Shown here in pieces: positions 32,327 through 41,400 of a DNA stretch of 64,000 nucleotides. The DNA is from Sphingobacterium arenae (lineage in GTDB: Bacteria; Bacteroidota; Bacteroidia; Sphingobacteriales; Sphingobacteriaceae): NCBI RefSeq assembly GCF_014692505.1, contig NZ_JACNYK010000007.1, positions 1 through 64,000 on the forward strand, written 5' to 3'. The translations under genes and the position numbers were made by a program. Position 1 is the first letter of the stretch; each line of letters starts with the position of its first letter. The notes under the pieces were generated by a model. That model was not told where the DNA came from and searched no databases. It saw nothing but the letters and a program-made list of their open reading frames with translations.

Positions 32327-33742
32327 ATGGGTAGACGAATTCCACAGGACAAGCGGTTTGTATCCGATGTCCAAATTATTGATATAGCGGAGGAAGGCAA
32401 AGGAGTTGCTAAGCACGACGATTTGGTGCTGTTCATTGAGCAGGCCGTGCCCGGTGATGTCGCTGATGTAGAGTTGCTCCGCAAGAAGAAAAATTTTGCG
32501 GAAGGACGCTTAGTGGCGTTAAAGGAAACCTCGAAATATCGTGTAGACCCGTTTTGCCCACATTTCGGGGTATGTGGAGGATGCAAGTGGCAACATATGC
32601 AATACCCTGCCCAGTTGTTGTTCAAGCAGCAATACGTTGAGAACGCTTTAAAGCGCTTGGGCAAGGTGGATGTCTCTTCTATTGAGCCTATTCTTGCGTC
32701 GGCTGAAACGGAATATTATCGAAACAAGCTAGAATTTACATTTTCCAATAAACGGTGGTTGACGTCGGTGGACGAAGAAGTAAAACCAGATGATTTAAAC
32801 GCACTGGGGTTTCACGTGCCGGGAAGGTTTGACAAGATTTTAGATATAGACCATTGTTTTTTACAACAGGACCCGTCGAACGCTATTCGAAATGCCGTAA
32901 GGTCTTTTGCCCTAGCAGAGGGAATCTCTTTTTATGATTTGCGTGCACATGAAGGTATTTTGCGTAACCTGATAATTCGTACTTCTTCGACGGGAGAAGT
33001 GATGGTGATTGTCGTTTTTGCCTATCCGGAAGAAGGGCAGGTCGATTTATTGATGAACTATATCAACGCGCAGTTCCCCACACTTGCCTCCCTACTATAC
33101 ATCATCAACCAGAAGCGTAACGATACTATCTTTGATCAAGATATCCATACCTTTAGCGGTCGTGACTTTATATACGAAGAAATGGAGGGATTGAAGTTTA
33201 AAGTGGGCGCAAAGTCTTTTTATCAAACGAATTCTGCTCAAGCGTATGAACTGTATAAGATAACCCGCGATTTTGCGGGATTAACAGGAAATGAATTGGT
33301 ATACGATTTGTATACCGGAGCGGGAACGATTGCCAATTTTGTGGCTCGTAACGCGAAAAAAGTTGTAGGTGTCGAGTATGTGCCTTCCGCGATTGAAGAT
33401 GCGAAAATCAATTCGCAGATAAATGGAATCGGTAATACTAGTTTCTATGCGGGGGATATGAAAGATGTGCTGACATTGGACTTTGTACGTGAGCATGGTC
33501 GTCCTGATGTGGTGATCACCGATCCCCCTCGCGCCGGAATGCATGCGGATGTCGTGAACCGTATCTTGGAAATGGAAGCAGAAAAAGTAGTGTATGTAAG
33601 TTGCAATGCAGCAACACAGGCACGCGATTTAGCTTTATTACAGGAAAAATACCAGGTCGAGCGTATTAAACCTGTGGACATGTTTCCACATACGCAGCAC
33701 GTAGAAAACGTGGTATTATTAAAATTGAAAAGGGAGAGTTGA
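32327..33742 (+). CDS. rlmD: 23S rRNA (uracil-C5)-methyltransferase, RlmD/RumA type
   Basis: Methylates C5 of a uracil in 23S rRNA (U1939 in E. coli). An N-terminal TRAM domain (about 12-65) is followed by the 4Fe-4S cysteines CPHFGVCGGCKWQHM. The SAM domain contains VYDLYTGAGTIANFVARN. The catalytic cysteine is in VVYVSCNAATQARDL, with TDPPRAGMH before it. Length of 471 residues is normal. TATTTTTG at 32311-32318 is a -7 element close to the ATG. A small unknown gene follows after 6 bases. Confidence 0.93.
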   Translation: MGRRIPQDKRFVSDVQIIDIAEEGKGVAKHDDLVLFIEQAVPGDVADVELLRKKKNFAEGRLVALKETSKYRVDPFCPHFGVCGGCKWQHMQYPAQLLFKQQYVENALKRLGKVDVSSIEPILASAETEYYRNKLEFTFSNKRWLTSVDEEVKPDDLNALGFHVPGRFDKILDIDHCFLQQDPSNAIRNAVRSFALAEGISFYDLRAHEGILRNLIIRTSSTGEVMVIVVFAYPEEGQVDLLMNYINAQFPTLASLLYIINQKRNDTIFDQDIHTFSGRDFIYEEMEGLKFKVGAKSFYQTNSAQAYELYKITRDFAGLTGNELVYDLYTGAGTIANFVARNAKKVVGVEYVPSAIEDAKINSQINGIGNTSFYAGDMKDVLTLDFVREHGRPDVVITDPPRAGMHADVVNRILEMEAEKVVYVSCNAATQARDLALLQEKYQVERIKPVDMFPHTQHVENVVLLKLKRES

Positions 33743-33748
33743 TTAAAC

Positions 33749-34141
33749 ATGGATATAGAAGATTTAATGGCAAGAATGGGGGCGGGGGAAGATCCCACCG
33801 CCAACAGCCCGCTGAAAAGTTTGAAAATTGATTTGGATTTCTACCGTGATTCTATAAAAGAAGTAGCTATAGAGATGATAGCGGAAGGATATACATTGTA
33901 CCCTATTTTTATAGCGCACCAGCATGAGGTCAGTATCGGGGAACTGTTGTTAAATAAGGATGAACTGAACACACAATGGACTATTAACGTTAGCTCGTTG
34001 GAGGAATTTATAGATCGCGGCCTTATCAAGGAAGATCGAAAAGACTATTTTACGAAACACTTCAAAAATACCAATGAATATATGTGTCTCTTTGTTATTG
34101 TGCCAGAGGGAGCAAACTTTGTGTTCTATCCCTATAGTTAG
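33749..34141 (+). CDS. Conserved unknown protein downstream of rlmD
   Basis: A 130-residue acidic protein with no motif I can name. It begins MDIEDLMARMGAG and ends NEYMCLFVIVPEGANFVFYP. The predicted structure is alpha/beta without membrane segments or a signal peptide. The ATG lies 6 bases after the rlmD stop, so they are probably cotranscribed. Proteins of this shape are common in Bacteroidota, but no function is known to me. Confidence 0.75.
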   Translation: MDIEDLMARMGAGEDPTANSPLKSLKIDLDFYRDSIKEVAIEMIAEGYTLYPIFIAHQHEVSIGELLLNKDELNTQWTINVSSLEEFIDRGLIKEDRKDYFTKHFKNTNEYMCLFVIVPEGANFVFYPYS

Positions 34142-34204
34142 TTTTGGGTTAGATTTAAAACTTTTTAACATTGGTTAGTCTAAACATTTACTAAATTTAT
34201 ATGA

Positions 34205-34969
34205 ATGTATATAAATAGCAAATATATCGGAGCGCTTTTGAGTTGTGTCGTGCTCTTATTCACAGGGATAGTAGGCGTGTACGCGCAGCAAGCCAGCGGT
34301 GTTTCGGGCATGGTGGTGGAGAAGGGCGGAAGCGCACGGCTTTCTGATGTAAATGTAACCAACCTGCGTACAAAAAAGCGTGTACAAACAAATACGTTTG
34401 GTGTATTTATTATTGAAGCATCTGTGGGAGATAGTCTTTATTTGACAAAAACAGGCTACGGGCCGGTAAAGACGATTTTGCAGACAACCGAAGACATCCT
34501 TATGGAGATGCAGGCCGGCTTAACCCTCGAGACCGTTGTGGTGAGCAGGATGAGCAAAGAAGCCGAAATGCGGGATATGTTGGATGACTACCGGAAGAAA
34601 GGCGTATACAATGGTGGGAAGAATACCCTCGGTACCTATTTAGGAAGCCCTGCAACGGCGCTGTATAACTTGTTTGGGCGTGACGCAAAAAATGCTAAAC
34701 GGTTTGCAAACTTGATGGATAGAGAGCTGGAAGAGAGTCAGGTAGATCGAGTTTTTAACAAAACGACGGTAAGCTCAGTGATTGATTTGGAGGGTGATGA
34801 ACTCCAATCGTTTATGGATATGTACCGTCCTTCCTATAGTATGGTAAAAAATTGGGGACAATACGATTTTATGCATTATGTGAAGCGGTCGTTCGACTCT
34901 TGGGATAAAAATGGCCGCCCTCGTTCTGAACGTCTACCAAAGCTCGATATTCCGCCACAAGAACGGTAA
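34205..34969 (+). CDS. Exported protein with carboxypeptidase-regulatory-like domain
   Basis: A 254-residue secreted or envelope protein. A signal peptide covers about residues 1-28 (ending GVYAQQ). The N-terminal beta domain (about 32-110) has the carboxypeptidase-like pattern: VSGMVVEKGGSARLSDVNVT, TNTFGVFIIEASVGDSL. Then ETVVVSRM resembles a TonB box, but no barrel follows. The C-terminal part (120-254) is helical and basic. Such short proteins are common in this phylum and of unknown role. The frame starts at 34205; an earlier ATG at 34201 stops after five codons. Confidence 0.82.
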   Translation: MYINSKYIGALLSCVVLLFTGIVGVYAQQASGVSGMVVEKGGSARLSDVNVTNLRTKKRVQTNTFGVFIIEASVGDSLYLTKTGYGPVKTILQTTEDILMEMQAGLTLETVVVSRMSKEAEMRDMLDDYRKKGVYNGGKNTLGTYLGSPATALYNLFGRDAKNAKRFANLMDRELEESQVDRVFNKTTVSSVIDLEGDELQSFMDMYRPSYSMVKNWGQYDFMHYVKRSFDSWDKNGRPRSERLPKLDIPPQER

Positions 34970-35011
34970 TTCTTTTTGTTTTTCCTTTAGATTATGTCGA
35001 GATTGACTATT

Positions 35012-35028
35012 TTGGCATTTACTTTGTT
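35012..35028 (+). promoter_or_regulatory. Sigma54-like promoter before the OmpA lipoprotein
   Basis: TTGGCATTTACTTTGTT has the -24 TTGGCA and the -12 TTTG at the exact sigma54 spacing; only the final C of the -12 TTGC is replaced by T. It lies 160 bases before the gene, leaving a long leader of about 150 bases with no clear structure. A sigma54 activator is encoded 2.3 kb downstream. Confidence 0.55.
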
Positions 35029-35187
35029 TAAAAAGTAAGTAATAAAGTGAACATAGAAAATAATTAATTATGAAATGTCCATGATTGTCAAACACAAACA
35101 CCGATGAATATAATCGGGCGAAGAGAACGAGCTCATCGAAGATAATCTAGACATTCCATATGACCATTTAAAATTAAATTTTTACAT

Positions 35188-35877
35188 ATGAAACTCAACA
35201 GAAAAATAGCTGTATACGGCTTGTCAGTAGCCACTTCAGCAATGTTGTTTGCTAGCTGCGCTACTATACAGAATGCCAGCAGTACAACGAAAGGGGCTGC
35301 GATCGGAACAGCGGCGGGTGCTGGTTTGGGTGCATTGATTGGGGGAAAGGCTGGTAATACAGCAGTAGGCGCGATTGCAGGTGCTGCTATTGGCGGTGTA
35401 GCGGGCGGTTTGATCGGTAAAAAAATGGATAGACAGGCGAAGGAAATAGAGAATACCGTAGCCGGAGCAGAAGTTATCAAAGCCGATGAAGGTATTATTG
35501 TGAAATTTGACGAGGGTATTTTATTCGACTTCAATAGCTCCACCCTAAAGGCGGCCGCGAAAACAAATATTTCGAAACTGGTCGAGACCTTAAACAAGGA
35601 GCCAGGAACTAATATCTTGGTTATTGGACATACAGACAATGTTGGTACGTTAGCTGCAAACCAAAAAGTGTCGGAGTCGCGCGCTGCTTCCGTGCGGTCG
35701 TATGCCGTGTCGCAGGGATTGAGTGGCTCGCGGATAAAAACCGAAGGCAAAAACTATTCAGAGCCAATTGCTTCAAACGATACCAATGAAGGCCGTGCTG
35801 AAAATCGCCGTGTGGAAATCGTTATCGTAGCAGGAGATGACATGATTAAAGAAGCGCAAACTGAAGCTGGAAATTAG
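35188..35877 (+). CDS. OmpA family lipoprotein with glycine-zipper domain
   Basis: A 229-residue outer-membrane lipoprotein. The lipobox is in MLFASCATIQ. Residues 40-90 are a Gly/Ala-rich zipper (YMGG/Gly-zipper type, GAAIGTAAGAGLGALIGG). The C-terminal OmpA domain (about 110-225) binds peptidoglycan: ILFDFNSSTLK, VIGHTDNVGT, VSESRAASVRSYAVSQG, NEGRAENRRVEIVI. Members of this type are often induced by stress. It is monocistronic, with a strong terminator after it. Confidence 0.93.
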   Translation: MKLNRKIAVYGLSVATSAMLFASCATIQNASSTTKGAAIGTAAGAGLGALIGGKAGNTAVGAIAGAAIGGVAGGLIGKKMDRQAKEIENTVAGAEVIKADEGIIVKFDEGILFDFNSSTLKAAAKTNISKLVETLNKEPGTNILVIGHTDNVGTLAANQKVSESRAASVRSYAVSQGLSGSRIKTEGKNYSEPIASNDTNEGRAENRRVEIVIVAGDDMIKEAQTEAGN

Positions 35878-35906
35878 ATACTAATTTTTAGTGTATGTAC
35901 GATAAG

Positions 35907-35937
35907 AGCACTATCCTATTGAGGATAGTGCTTTTTT
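35907..35937 (+). terminator. Terminator of the OmpA lipoprotein gene
   Basis: AGCACTATCCT pairs with AGGATAGTGCT around ATTG, with six T after it. Confidence 0.95.
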
Positions 35938-36033
35938 GTCTATTACGCCCATAAAGGAATTTTTTACAAGCTCTGCCAAACTGTCATCGGTTTGAGTTTT
36001 TATTCGTAACTTTGTAGTCTTTTAGTTGATGCT

Positions 36034-37467
36034 ATGATCGAATTACAACACACGACAAAAACACACGACGAGTCTCGCCAAGGTGAGGCTTTGGATATGC
36101 TCCCTACCGGACAATCTACTGGAAGAAAGCTGTATATCGAAAGCTATGGTTGTCAGATGAATTTCTCTGATAGCGAAATAGTTGCCTCCATTTTATTGGA
36201 CAACGGATTTGAAACGACCAGAGATTATAAGGAAGCCGATGTTGTATTTATAAATACTTGTTCTATCCGGGAAAATGCAGAACAACGCGTGCGGAATAGG
36301 TTGAAAGAGTTTGAATCTGCCAAAGCGAAGAATCCGGGGATGATAGTTGGTGTATTGGGGTGTATGGCGGAGCGTTTGAAATCAAAATTTCTCGAAGAGG
36401 AAAAATTGGTAGATGTTGTTGTGGGGCCGGATGCTTACCGGGATTTACCCAATTTAATCGATAAGGTTGACGACGGAAGCAAGGCGGTTAATGTATTATT
36501 GTCCAGAGAAGAAACGTATGCAGATATTAGCCCGGTACGTTTAAATTCCAATGGTATTTCGGCATTTATTTCCATCATGCGTGGATGCGACAACATGTGC
36601 TCGTTTTGTGTGGTCCCTTTTACGCGTGGACGAGAAAGAAGCCGTGATTGCCACTCCATTGTGAAAGAAGCACAAGATTTGTTCCATGCGGGGTATCGGG
36701 AAGTGACCTTATTAGGTCAGAATGTCGACTCGTATAAATACACAAAACCAATAGGAGAAGGCGAAATACCAGAACCGACGGTGAACTTTGCTCAGCTCTT
36801 GGCGATGGTGGCGGAAGTAAGTCCGGAGCTTCGCGTACGCTTCTCTACGTCGCATCCGAAAGACATTACAGATGAAGTATTGTATACCATGGCCCGCTAC
36901 GAGAATATTTGCAAATATATTCACTTGCCGGTGCAATCTGGGAATTCAAGAGTATTGGAATTGATGAACCGTACGTACGATCGGGAATGGTATATGGATC
37001 GGGTCAATGCCATCCGTCGTATTATTCCTACATGTGGTATATCGACTGATGTTATTACCGGTTTCTGTTCCGAAACGGAAGAAGAACATCAAGAAACGCT
37101 TTCCATGATGGACTACGTTAAATATGATTTTGCTTATATGTTTGCTTATTCCGAGCGGCCGGGAACATTGGCCGCTAAACGTTATGAAGATGACGTGCCG
37201 GAAGAGGTGAAGAAGAGACGCTTGACCGAAGTCGTTAATAAGCAGCAAGAACACAGCCTTTATCGTTTGCAAAATTTTGTAGGCAATGTGCAGAAAGTAC
37301 TGGTCGAAGGATTTTCAAAACGTTCGGACCAAGATTATTGTGGCCGGAACGATCAAAATACAATGGTTGTTTTTCCTGTTGACGAACGTGTCAAACCTGG
37401 GCAGTATGTTCATGTATTGATTGAACGTTGTACCTCAGCAACGTTGATAGGTAGGATTGTAACGTAA
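36034..37467 (+). CDS. miaB: tRNA-2-methylthio-N6-dimethylallyladenosine synthase
   Basis: Radical-SAM methylthiotransferase acting on A37 of tRNAs reading UNN codons. The N-terminal MTTase domain carries cluster cysteines in ESYGCQMNFSDSE, FINTCSIRENAEQRV and GVLGCMAERLK. The radical-SAM motif is CDNMCSFCVVPFTRGRERSR. A TRAM domain ends the protein. It has 477 residues. In Bacteroidota it commonly heads the order miaB - sigma54 activator - lptE-like, as here. TAACTTTG (36007-36014) is a -7 element before it. Confidence 0.96.
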   Translation: MIELQHTTKTHDESRQGEALDMLPTGQSTGRKLYIESYGCQMNFSDSEIVASILLDNGFETTRDYKEADVVFINTCSIRENAEQRVRNRLKEFESAKAKNPGMIVGVLGCMAERLKSKFLEEEKLVDVVVGPDAYRDLPNLIDKVDDGSKAVNVLLSREETYADISPVRLNSNGISAFISIMRGCDNMCSFCVVPFTRGRERSRDCHSIVKEAQDLFHAGYREVTLLGQNVDSYKYTKPIGEGEIPEPTVNFAQLLAMVAEVSPELRVRFSTSHPKDITDEVLYTMARYENICKYIHLPVQSGNSRVLELMNRTYDREWYMDRVNAIRRIIPTCGISTDVITGFCSETEEEHQETLSMMDYVKYDFAYMFAYSERPGTLAAKRYEDDVPEEVKKRRLTEVVNKQQEHSLYRLQNFVGNVQKVLVEGFSKRSDQDYCGRNDQNTMVVFPVDERVKPGQYVHVLIERCTSATLIGRIVT

Positions 37468-37482
37468 AGATCGGGAAGAAAG

Positions 37483-38742
37483 ATGGATATTCAGGATATT
37501 AAAAATAGATTTGGAATCATTGGAAATTCCCCCTTGCTAAATCGAGCAATTGATGTAGCCTGGCAGGTGGCACCGACCGATATATCGGTGTTGATACAAG
37601 GTGAAAGTGGAGCAGGTAAAGAGGTTTTTTCGCATATCATCCATCAATTAAGTGCGCGAAAACATGGTCCTTTTATAGCGGTAAACTGCGGCGCGATTCC
37701 GGAAGGTACGATAGATTCCGAACTGTTTGGCCATGAGAAAGGTTCGTTTACGGGCGCACACGAGGCGCGGAAGGGATATTTTGAAGTCGTGGATGGTGGC
37801 ACTATTTTTTTAGATGAAGTAGGTGAGCTTCCTTTGGGTACACAAGCGAGGTTGTTGCGGGTGTTAGAGACGGGAGAATACCTTCGCGTGGGCTCTTCGA
37901 AAGTGCAAAAAGCAAATGTGCGGGTGGTTGCAGCGACCAATGTCGATGTATTCGAAGCCGTAAAAAAAGGTAAATTTAGAGAAGATTTATATTACCGTTT
38001 GAATACCGTCCCGTTGCGGATTCCTTCTTTGCGGGAACGTAAAGAAGATATCAATCTCCTGTTTAGAAAATTTATTGTTGATTTTTCCGATAAATACCGA
38101 TCTCCAGGAGTACAATTGACACCCGATGCCCAAGAAATGCTGATGAACTACGGCTGGCCTGGAAATGTACGACAGTTAAAGAATATTGCAGAGCAAATTG
38201 CTGTGTTAGAAAAGGAGCGTGTTGTCGATTCTACGATATTATCTAAATACTTGCCTATCGTGCAACCTGTATCGTCGTTGCCTGTCTTTGTTAAAGATGC
38301 TGGAAAAGAAGATTTTTCAGAACGAGACCTACTATATAAAGTTCTTTTTGACATGAAAAAAGATATGGTAGATTTGAAAAAATTAGTCGTAGAACTTCTC
38401 AAAGAAGGTGTAAACCCACGTACTTATGAACAAAATTCACCGTACATTAATCAGCTATATGATGACGTCAAGCCTTCTGCTGGCTATATAGGAGAGGAAG
38501 GAACGCATCCCACGTTAACGATACATAATCCGAATCAAGTTTCGAAGAATAATGACTATATGTCGTATGATGCACAGGATGCAGAAGAAGTGGAGGAGTC
38601 TCTTTCTTTAGTAGAAAAGGAATCCGATCTAATCAAAAAAGCATTAAAGAAACATAAAGGAAAACGTAAGGCTGCTGCACGGGAATTGGGTATCTCTGAA
38701 CGCACGTTGTATAGAAAAATTAAGGATTTAAATTTAGATTGA
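37483..38742 (+). CDS. Sigma54-dependent activator, no N-terminal sensor domain
   Basis: A 419-residue AAA+ bacterial enhancer-binding protein. It starts directly with the AAA+ domain (residues 10-240): Walker A GESGAGKE at 40-47, KGSFTGA (the loop contacting sigma54; GAFTGA variant), Walker B GTIFLDEVGELP, arginine region LYYRLNTVPLRIPSLRER. An unclassified linker (about 250-370) follows and a Fis-type HTH closes the protein (KRKAAARELGISERTLYRKI). Without a receiver it must be controlled by level or by a partner. Envelope genes (lptE-like) and secG follow in the same run, and sigma54-like promoters lie before groES and the OmpA lipoprotein. Confidence 0.93.
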   Translation: MDIQDIKNRFGIIGNSPLLNRAIDVAWQVAPTDISVLIQGESGAGKEVFSHIIHQLSARKHGPFIAVNCGAIPEGTIDSELFGHEKGSFTGAHEARKGYFEVVDGGTIFLDEVGELPLGTQARLLRVLETGEYLRVGSSKVQKANVRVVAATNVDVFEAVKKGKFREDLYYRLNTVPLRIPSLRERKEDINLLFRKFIVDFSDKYRSPGVQLTPDAQEMLMNYGWPGNVRQLKNIAEQIAVLEKERVVDSTILSKYLPIVQPVSSLPVFVKDAGKEDFSERDLLYKVLFDMKKDMVDLKKLVVELLKEGVNPRTYEQNSPYINQLYDDVKPSAGYIGEEGTHPTLTIHNPNQVSKNNDYMSYDAQDAEEVEESLSLVEKESDLIKKALKKHKGKRKAAARELGISERTLYRKIKDLNLD

Positions 38743-38750
38743 TAAATGCC

Positions 38751-39275
38751 ATGGATAGATGGAATAGGTATATAATATATCCTTTGTTAGCTATCGTCGT
38801 ATGTTTCTTGTTTAATGGCTGTGGGGTAAAATATGGCTTTACGGGAGGATCCATTCCGGAAAATATGAAAACCGTGCACGTAGCTTATTTTGAAAATATT
38901 GCCCCGATGGTTTACCAAACCCTCGGTCAGAACTTTACCGAAGGATTGAAGGAGCGTATCCGAAACCAATCTAGGTTAAGTCAAGTAAACGGGGAAGCAG
39001 ATGCGATGTTTGAAGGGGTTATAACAGGATATGACATTGCTCCTGCTGCTGTAGAAGCGAATACGGACCGTGCGGCCCTGAACCGTTTGACAATTACGGT
39101 CAAGGTTAAATATACGAACCGCTTGGATGAAACGGGCGAAAGTAATTTTGAACAATCCTTTTCGCAATTTAGAGAGTTTTCCGGTTTAATACAGAGCCAA
39201 GAAGAAAACTTGACAAAGGAAATTATTAATTTACTGACGGAAGATATTTACAATCGAGCATTCGCTAACTGGTAA
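38751..39275 (+). CDS. LptE-family lipoprotein
   Basis: Probably the lipoprotein that plugs LptD in lipopolysaccharide export to the outer membrane. A signal with lipobox FNGCG gives a mature protein starting at the cysteine. The mature part has the LptE-like pattern: KTVHVAYFENIAP, LKERIRNQSRLSQVNGEADA, FEGVITGYDIAP, and LTITVKVKYTNRLDETGE. ATG at 38751 is chosen; a TTG at 38739 overlaps the upstream stop by 4 bases and would add 4 residues. Length is 174 aa. Confidence 0.85.
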   Translation: MDRWNRYIIYPLLAIVVCFLFNGCGVKYGFTGGSIPENMKTVHVAYFENIAPMVYQTLGQNFTEGLKERIRNQSRLSQVNGEADAMFEGVITGYDIAPAAVEANTDRAALNRLTITVKVKYTNRLDETGESNFEQSFSQFREFSGLIQSQEENLTKEIINLLTEDIYNRAFANW

Positions 39276-39280
39276 AATTT

Positions 39281-40369
39281 ATGGGAAATCAAGGGGCCTC
39301 ATTCATACATTTATATCACCAAGCTTTGGTCAATCCAAAGGATATGACCCTGACAGATTTTGAACAATTGCTTGCTCGATATCCCTATTCACAACCGCTA
39401 CATTTTGCCTTTGAAAGATGTAAATTTTTGAAGGGGGAACAAAACAGTCCTTTAGGAAATAAGGCGATTCTTTTGTCAAATAATGCCAATTGGTTGGTGG
39501 AATATGTTCAATTGCAGGTGGAAGAGGTGCCCATGGTAGATGTGGAGGATGACGATTATGTGCCCTATGAGGATATAGCGACATCATCCGAAGGACGGGA
39601 AACACCCTCCATACAAGAAAGTTTAAAAGAAAAGAGCCGATGGCCAGACGAGGAGAAGGATGAATCACAGACGCAGTCTAATGAAGATGAGGAAGATAAT
39701 GACGTCTTAGAAACCTTAGTGCAAGAAGGAATAGGGGGCGGAGATTATTTTGCCGTGCATGCTAAGGACATACATTTTGAGCAGCCGGAAGATCTTGATC
39801 AAACAGAAGAGGGTAGTGAGGGAGAGATAAACGAAGAAAATATCAGTCTCTATAATGACGAGTTAATGCCCTATAGCTTCCGTTGGTGGCTGCATAAGAC
39901 CCGACTAGAACATGCGGATACTTATCAACCATTTGCGAGTCCGCAACTTCCGGTAACAAATAAATCGTCGTTCGATCCGGCGGAATTAGATCGCGTTATC
40001 CTAGACCAACAGATCCGGGAACACATTATTCATTTGCAAAGCCCGGAAGATAAGCTGAGTGAAGAAGTTAAGGGGCGTGAAACCGCCTCGAATGAAACAA
40101 GCAAAGTGGCCGAAGTAATAGAGCGGTTCATTCGAGACGAACCGCAAATACAGCCTCCCCAACCGGAGCATCTAAATGTAGAAAATAAAGCTAGAAAAAG
40201 TTCAGAAGAACAATTTGATTTAGTGACAGAAACACTTGCCAGTATCTATGCTGACCAAGCGATGTATGTAAAGGCGATAGAGGTCTTTAAAAAATTAATT
40301 TTGAGGTTTCCCGAAAAAAAATCGTATTTTGCGACCCGAATTAAGGAATTGGAAGAAAAACTATATTAA
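39281..40369 (+). CDS. Conserved unknown protein next to secG
   Basis: A 362-residue protein of unknown function. Residues 1-85 are an ordered helical region (FIHLYHQALVNPKDMTLTDF). The middle (85-260) is acidic and low in complexity, rich in Glu, Asp and Ser. The C-terminal 50 residues resemble a TPR pair (ASIYADQAMYVKAIEVFKKL). No signal peptide is seen. It lies 6 bases after the lptE-like gene and 13 bases before secG. Presence at this position in related genomes makes a housekeeping role likely, perhaps in secretion or envelope assembly (inference). Confidence 0.75.
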   Translation: MGNQGASFIHLYHQALVNPKDMTLTDFEQLLARYPYSQPLHFAFERCKFLKGEQNSPLGNKAILLSNNANWLVEYVQLQVEEVPMVDVEDDDYVPYEDIATSSEGRETPSIQESLKEKSRWPDEEKDESQTQSNEDEEDNDVLETLVQEGIGGGDYFAVHAKDIHFEQPEDLDQTEEGSEGEINEENISLYNDELMPYSFRWWLHKTRLEHADTYQPFASPQLPVTNKSSFDPAELDRVILDQQIREHIIHLQSPEDKLSEEVKGRETASNETSKVAEVIERFIRDEPQIQPPQPEHLNVENKARKSSEEQFDLVTETLASIYADQAMYVKAIEVFKKLILRFPEKKSYFATRIKELEEKLY

Positions 40370-40381
40370 CGAAATAAGATA

Positions 40382-40753
40382 ATGCAAACATTTTTAATTA
40401 TCCTGATCATATTGGCGAGCGCTTTATTAGGATTTATTGTATTAATTCAAAACCCTAAAGGGGGAGGCTTGGCATCCGGGTTTGCGGGTAGCTCTAACTT
40501 GATGGGCGTACAACGTACAGGTGATTTCTTGGAAAAAGGAACTTGGGGCTTGGCAATCGCGTTGATGGTATTCTGTTTAGCCATGAACATTCTGGGGCCG
40601 TCAGCAGGCGGAAGAGCGGGTGGTTTGGGCGATCAGATTGACGCTCCAGCGCAGACTTCTCCATTGAACCTTAATCCAAATCCAACCCAACAGGAAACAG
40701 CGCCGCTGACGGAAGGGGTTGTACCGACTGCACCTGTTGATAGCGCAAACTAA
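40382..40753 (+). CDS. secG: Protein translocase subunit SecG
   Basis: Small membrane subunit of the Sec translocon. Two membrane segments (about 1-22 and 54-76) flank the conserved cytoplasmic loop VLIQNPKGGGLASGFAGSSN. The C-terminal tail (about 85-123) is Pro/Thr/Gln-rich, as in other Bacteroidota SecG, which makes the protein 123 aa long. A terminator follows. Confidence 0.94.
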   Translation: MQTFLIILIILASALLGFIVLIQNPKGGGLASGFAGSSNLMGVQRTGDFLEKGTWGLAIALMVFCLAMNILGPSAGGRAGGLGDQIDAPAQTSPLNLNPNPTQQETAPLTEGVVPTAPVDSAN

Positions 40754-40777
40754 GATGTCCATTTTATAGGTATTGGA

Positions 40778-40811
40778 AGACCTTGTAGATTATCTGCAAG
40801 GTCTTTTTTTC
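40778..40811 (+). terminator. Terminator after secG
   Basis: AGACCTTG-T-AGA pairs with TCT-G-CAAGGTCT around TTA and is followed by seven T. Confidence 0.93.
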
Positions 40812-40973
40812 TGAAAGTGTCTGTTTAAAAGATCGTCAATAACCTCCATGGCAATTTCCTTACTATGGGGACTCGTACGTTCGAATTGAAAGTTATTGAA
40901 ATACTGTCTCGTTTAATATGACAGGATGACACGGGTAGGGGAAAAAATGGCAAGAATTTCCTTGTTTCTTCAT

Positions 40974-40990
40974 TTGGCATAGTTGGTGAT
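40974..40990 (+). promoter_or_regulatory. Weak sigma54-like site before groES
   Basis: TTGGCATAGTTGGTGAT has a perfect -24 TTGGCA but only GTGA at -12 in place of TTGC. It lies 57 bases before the groES ATG. The rest of the interval (40812-41046) shows no CIRCE element and no clear TAnnTTTG. Confidence 0.3.
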
Positions 40991-41046
40991 GGAGATGAAG
41001 AGAGAATTTAAAATCAAATATCAAATAAAAAATAAACTAGATTACT

Positions 41047-41322
41047 ATGGCATTAAGTATTAAACCTATCGGAGACAGAGTTGTCGTAGAGGCAGCTCCC
41101 GCAGAAGAAAAAACAGCATCAGGAATCTACATTCCAGACACAGCAAAAGAGAAGCCTTCTCAAGGTACGATCGTTGCGGTGGGAGCGGGTAAGCCAGAAG
41201 AGCCGTTAACTGTTAAAGTGGGCGATAACGTTTTATATGGCAAATATGCGGGTACAGAAATCACTTACGAAGGTAAGGAGTATTTAATTATGCGTGAATC
41301 TGACATTTACGCAGTTTTGTAA
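41047..41322 (+). CDS. groS: Co-chaperonin GroES
   Basis: Lid of the GroEL folding chamber, 91 residues. Typical segments: IKPIGDRVVVE, KTASGIYIPDTAKEKPSQG (mobile loop), VKVGDNVLYGKYAGTEITYE and YLIMRESDIYAVL. It lies 78 bases before groEL, the classic operon. Confidence 0.97.
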   Translation: MALSIKPIGDRVVVEAAPAEEKTASGIYIPDTAKEKPSQGTIVAVGAGKPEEPLTVKVGDNVLYGKYAGTEITYEGKEYLIMRESDIYAVL

Positions 41323-41400
41323 GTCAAAGGTAAAATCAATCTCAACAAGGAGTTAGAAAGATCTAAATACTTTATAACTACTAAATACTAATTTAAAAAA

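Noticed and set aside
35133..35750. 205-residue minus-strand open frame
   Set aside because: It lies antisense to the OmpA lipoprotein, whose Gly/Ala-rich zipper yields a Pro/Ala-rich complement. It has no recognisable domain.
40812..41046. CIRCE element before groES
   Set aside because: No TTAGCACTC-N9-GAGTGCTAA or close variant is present.
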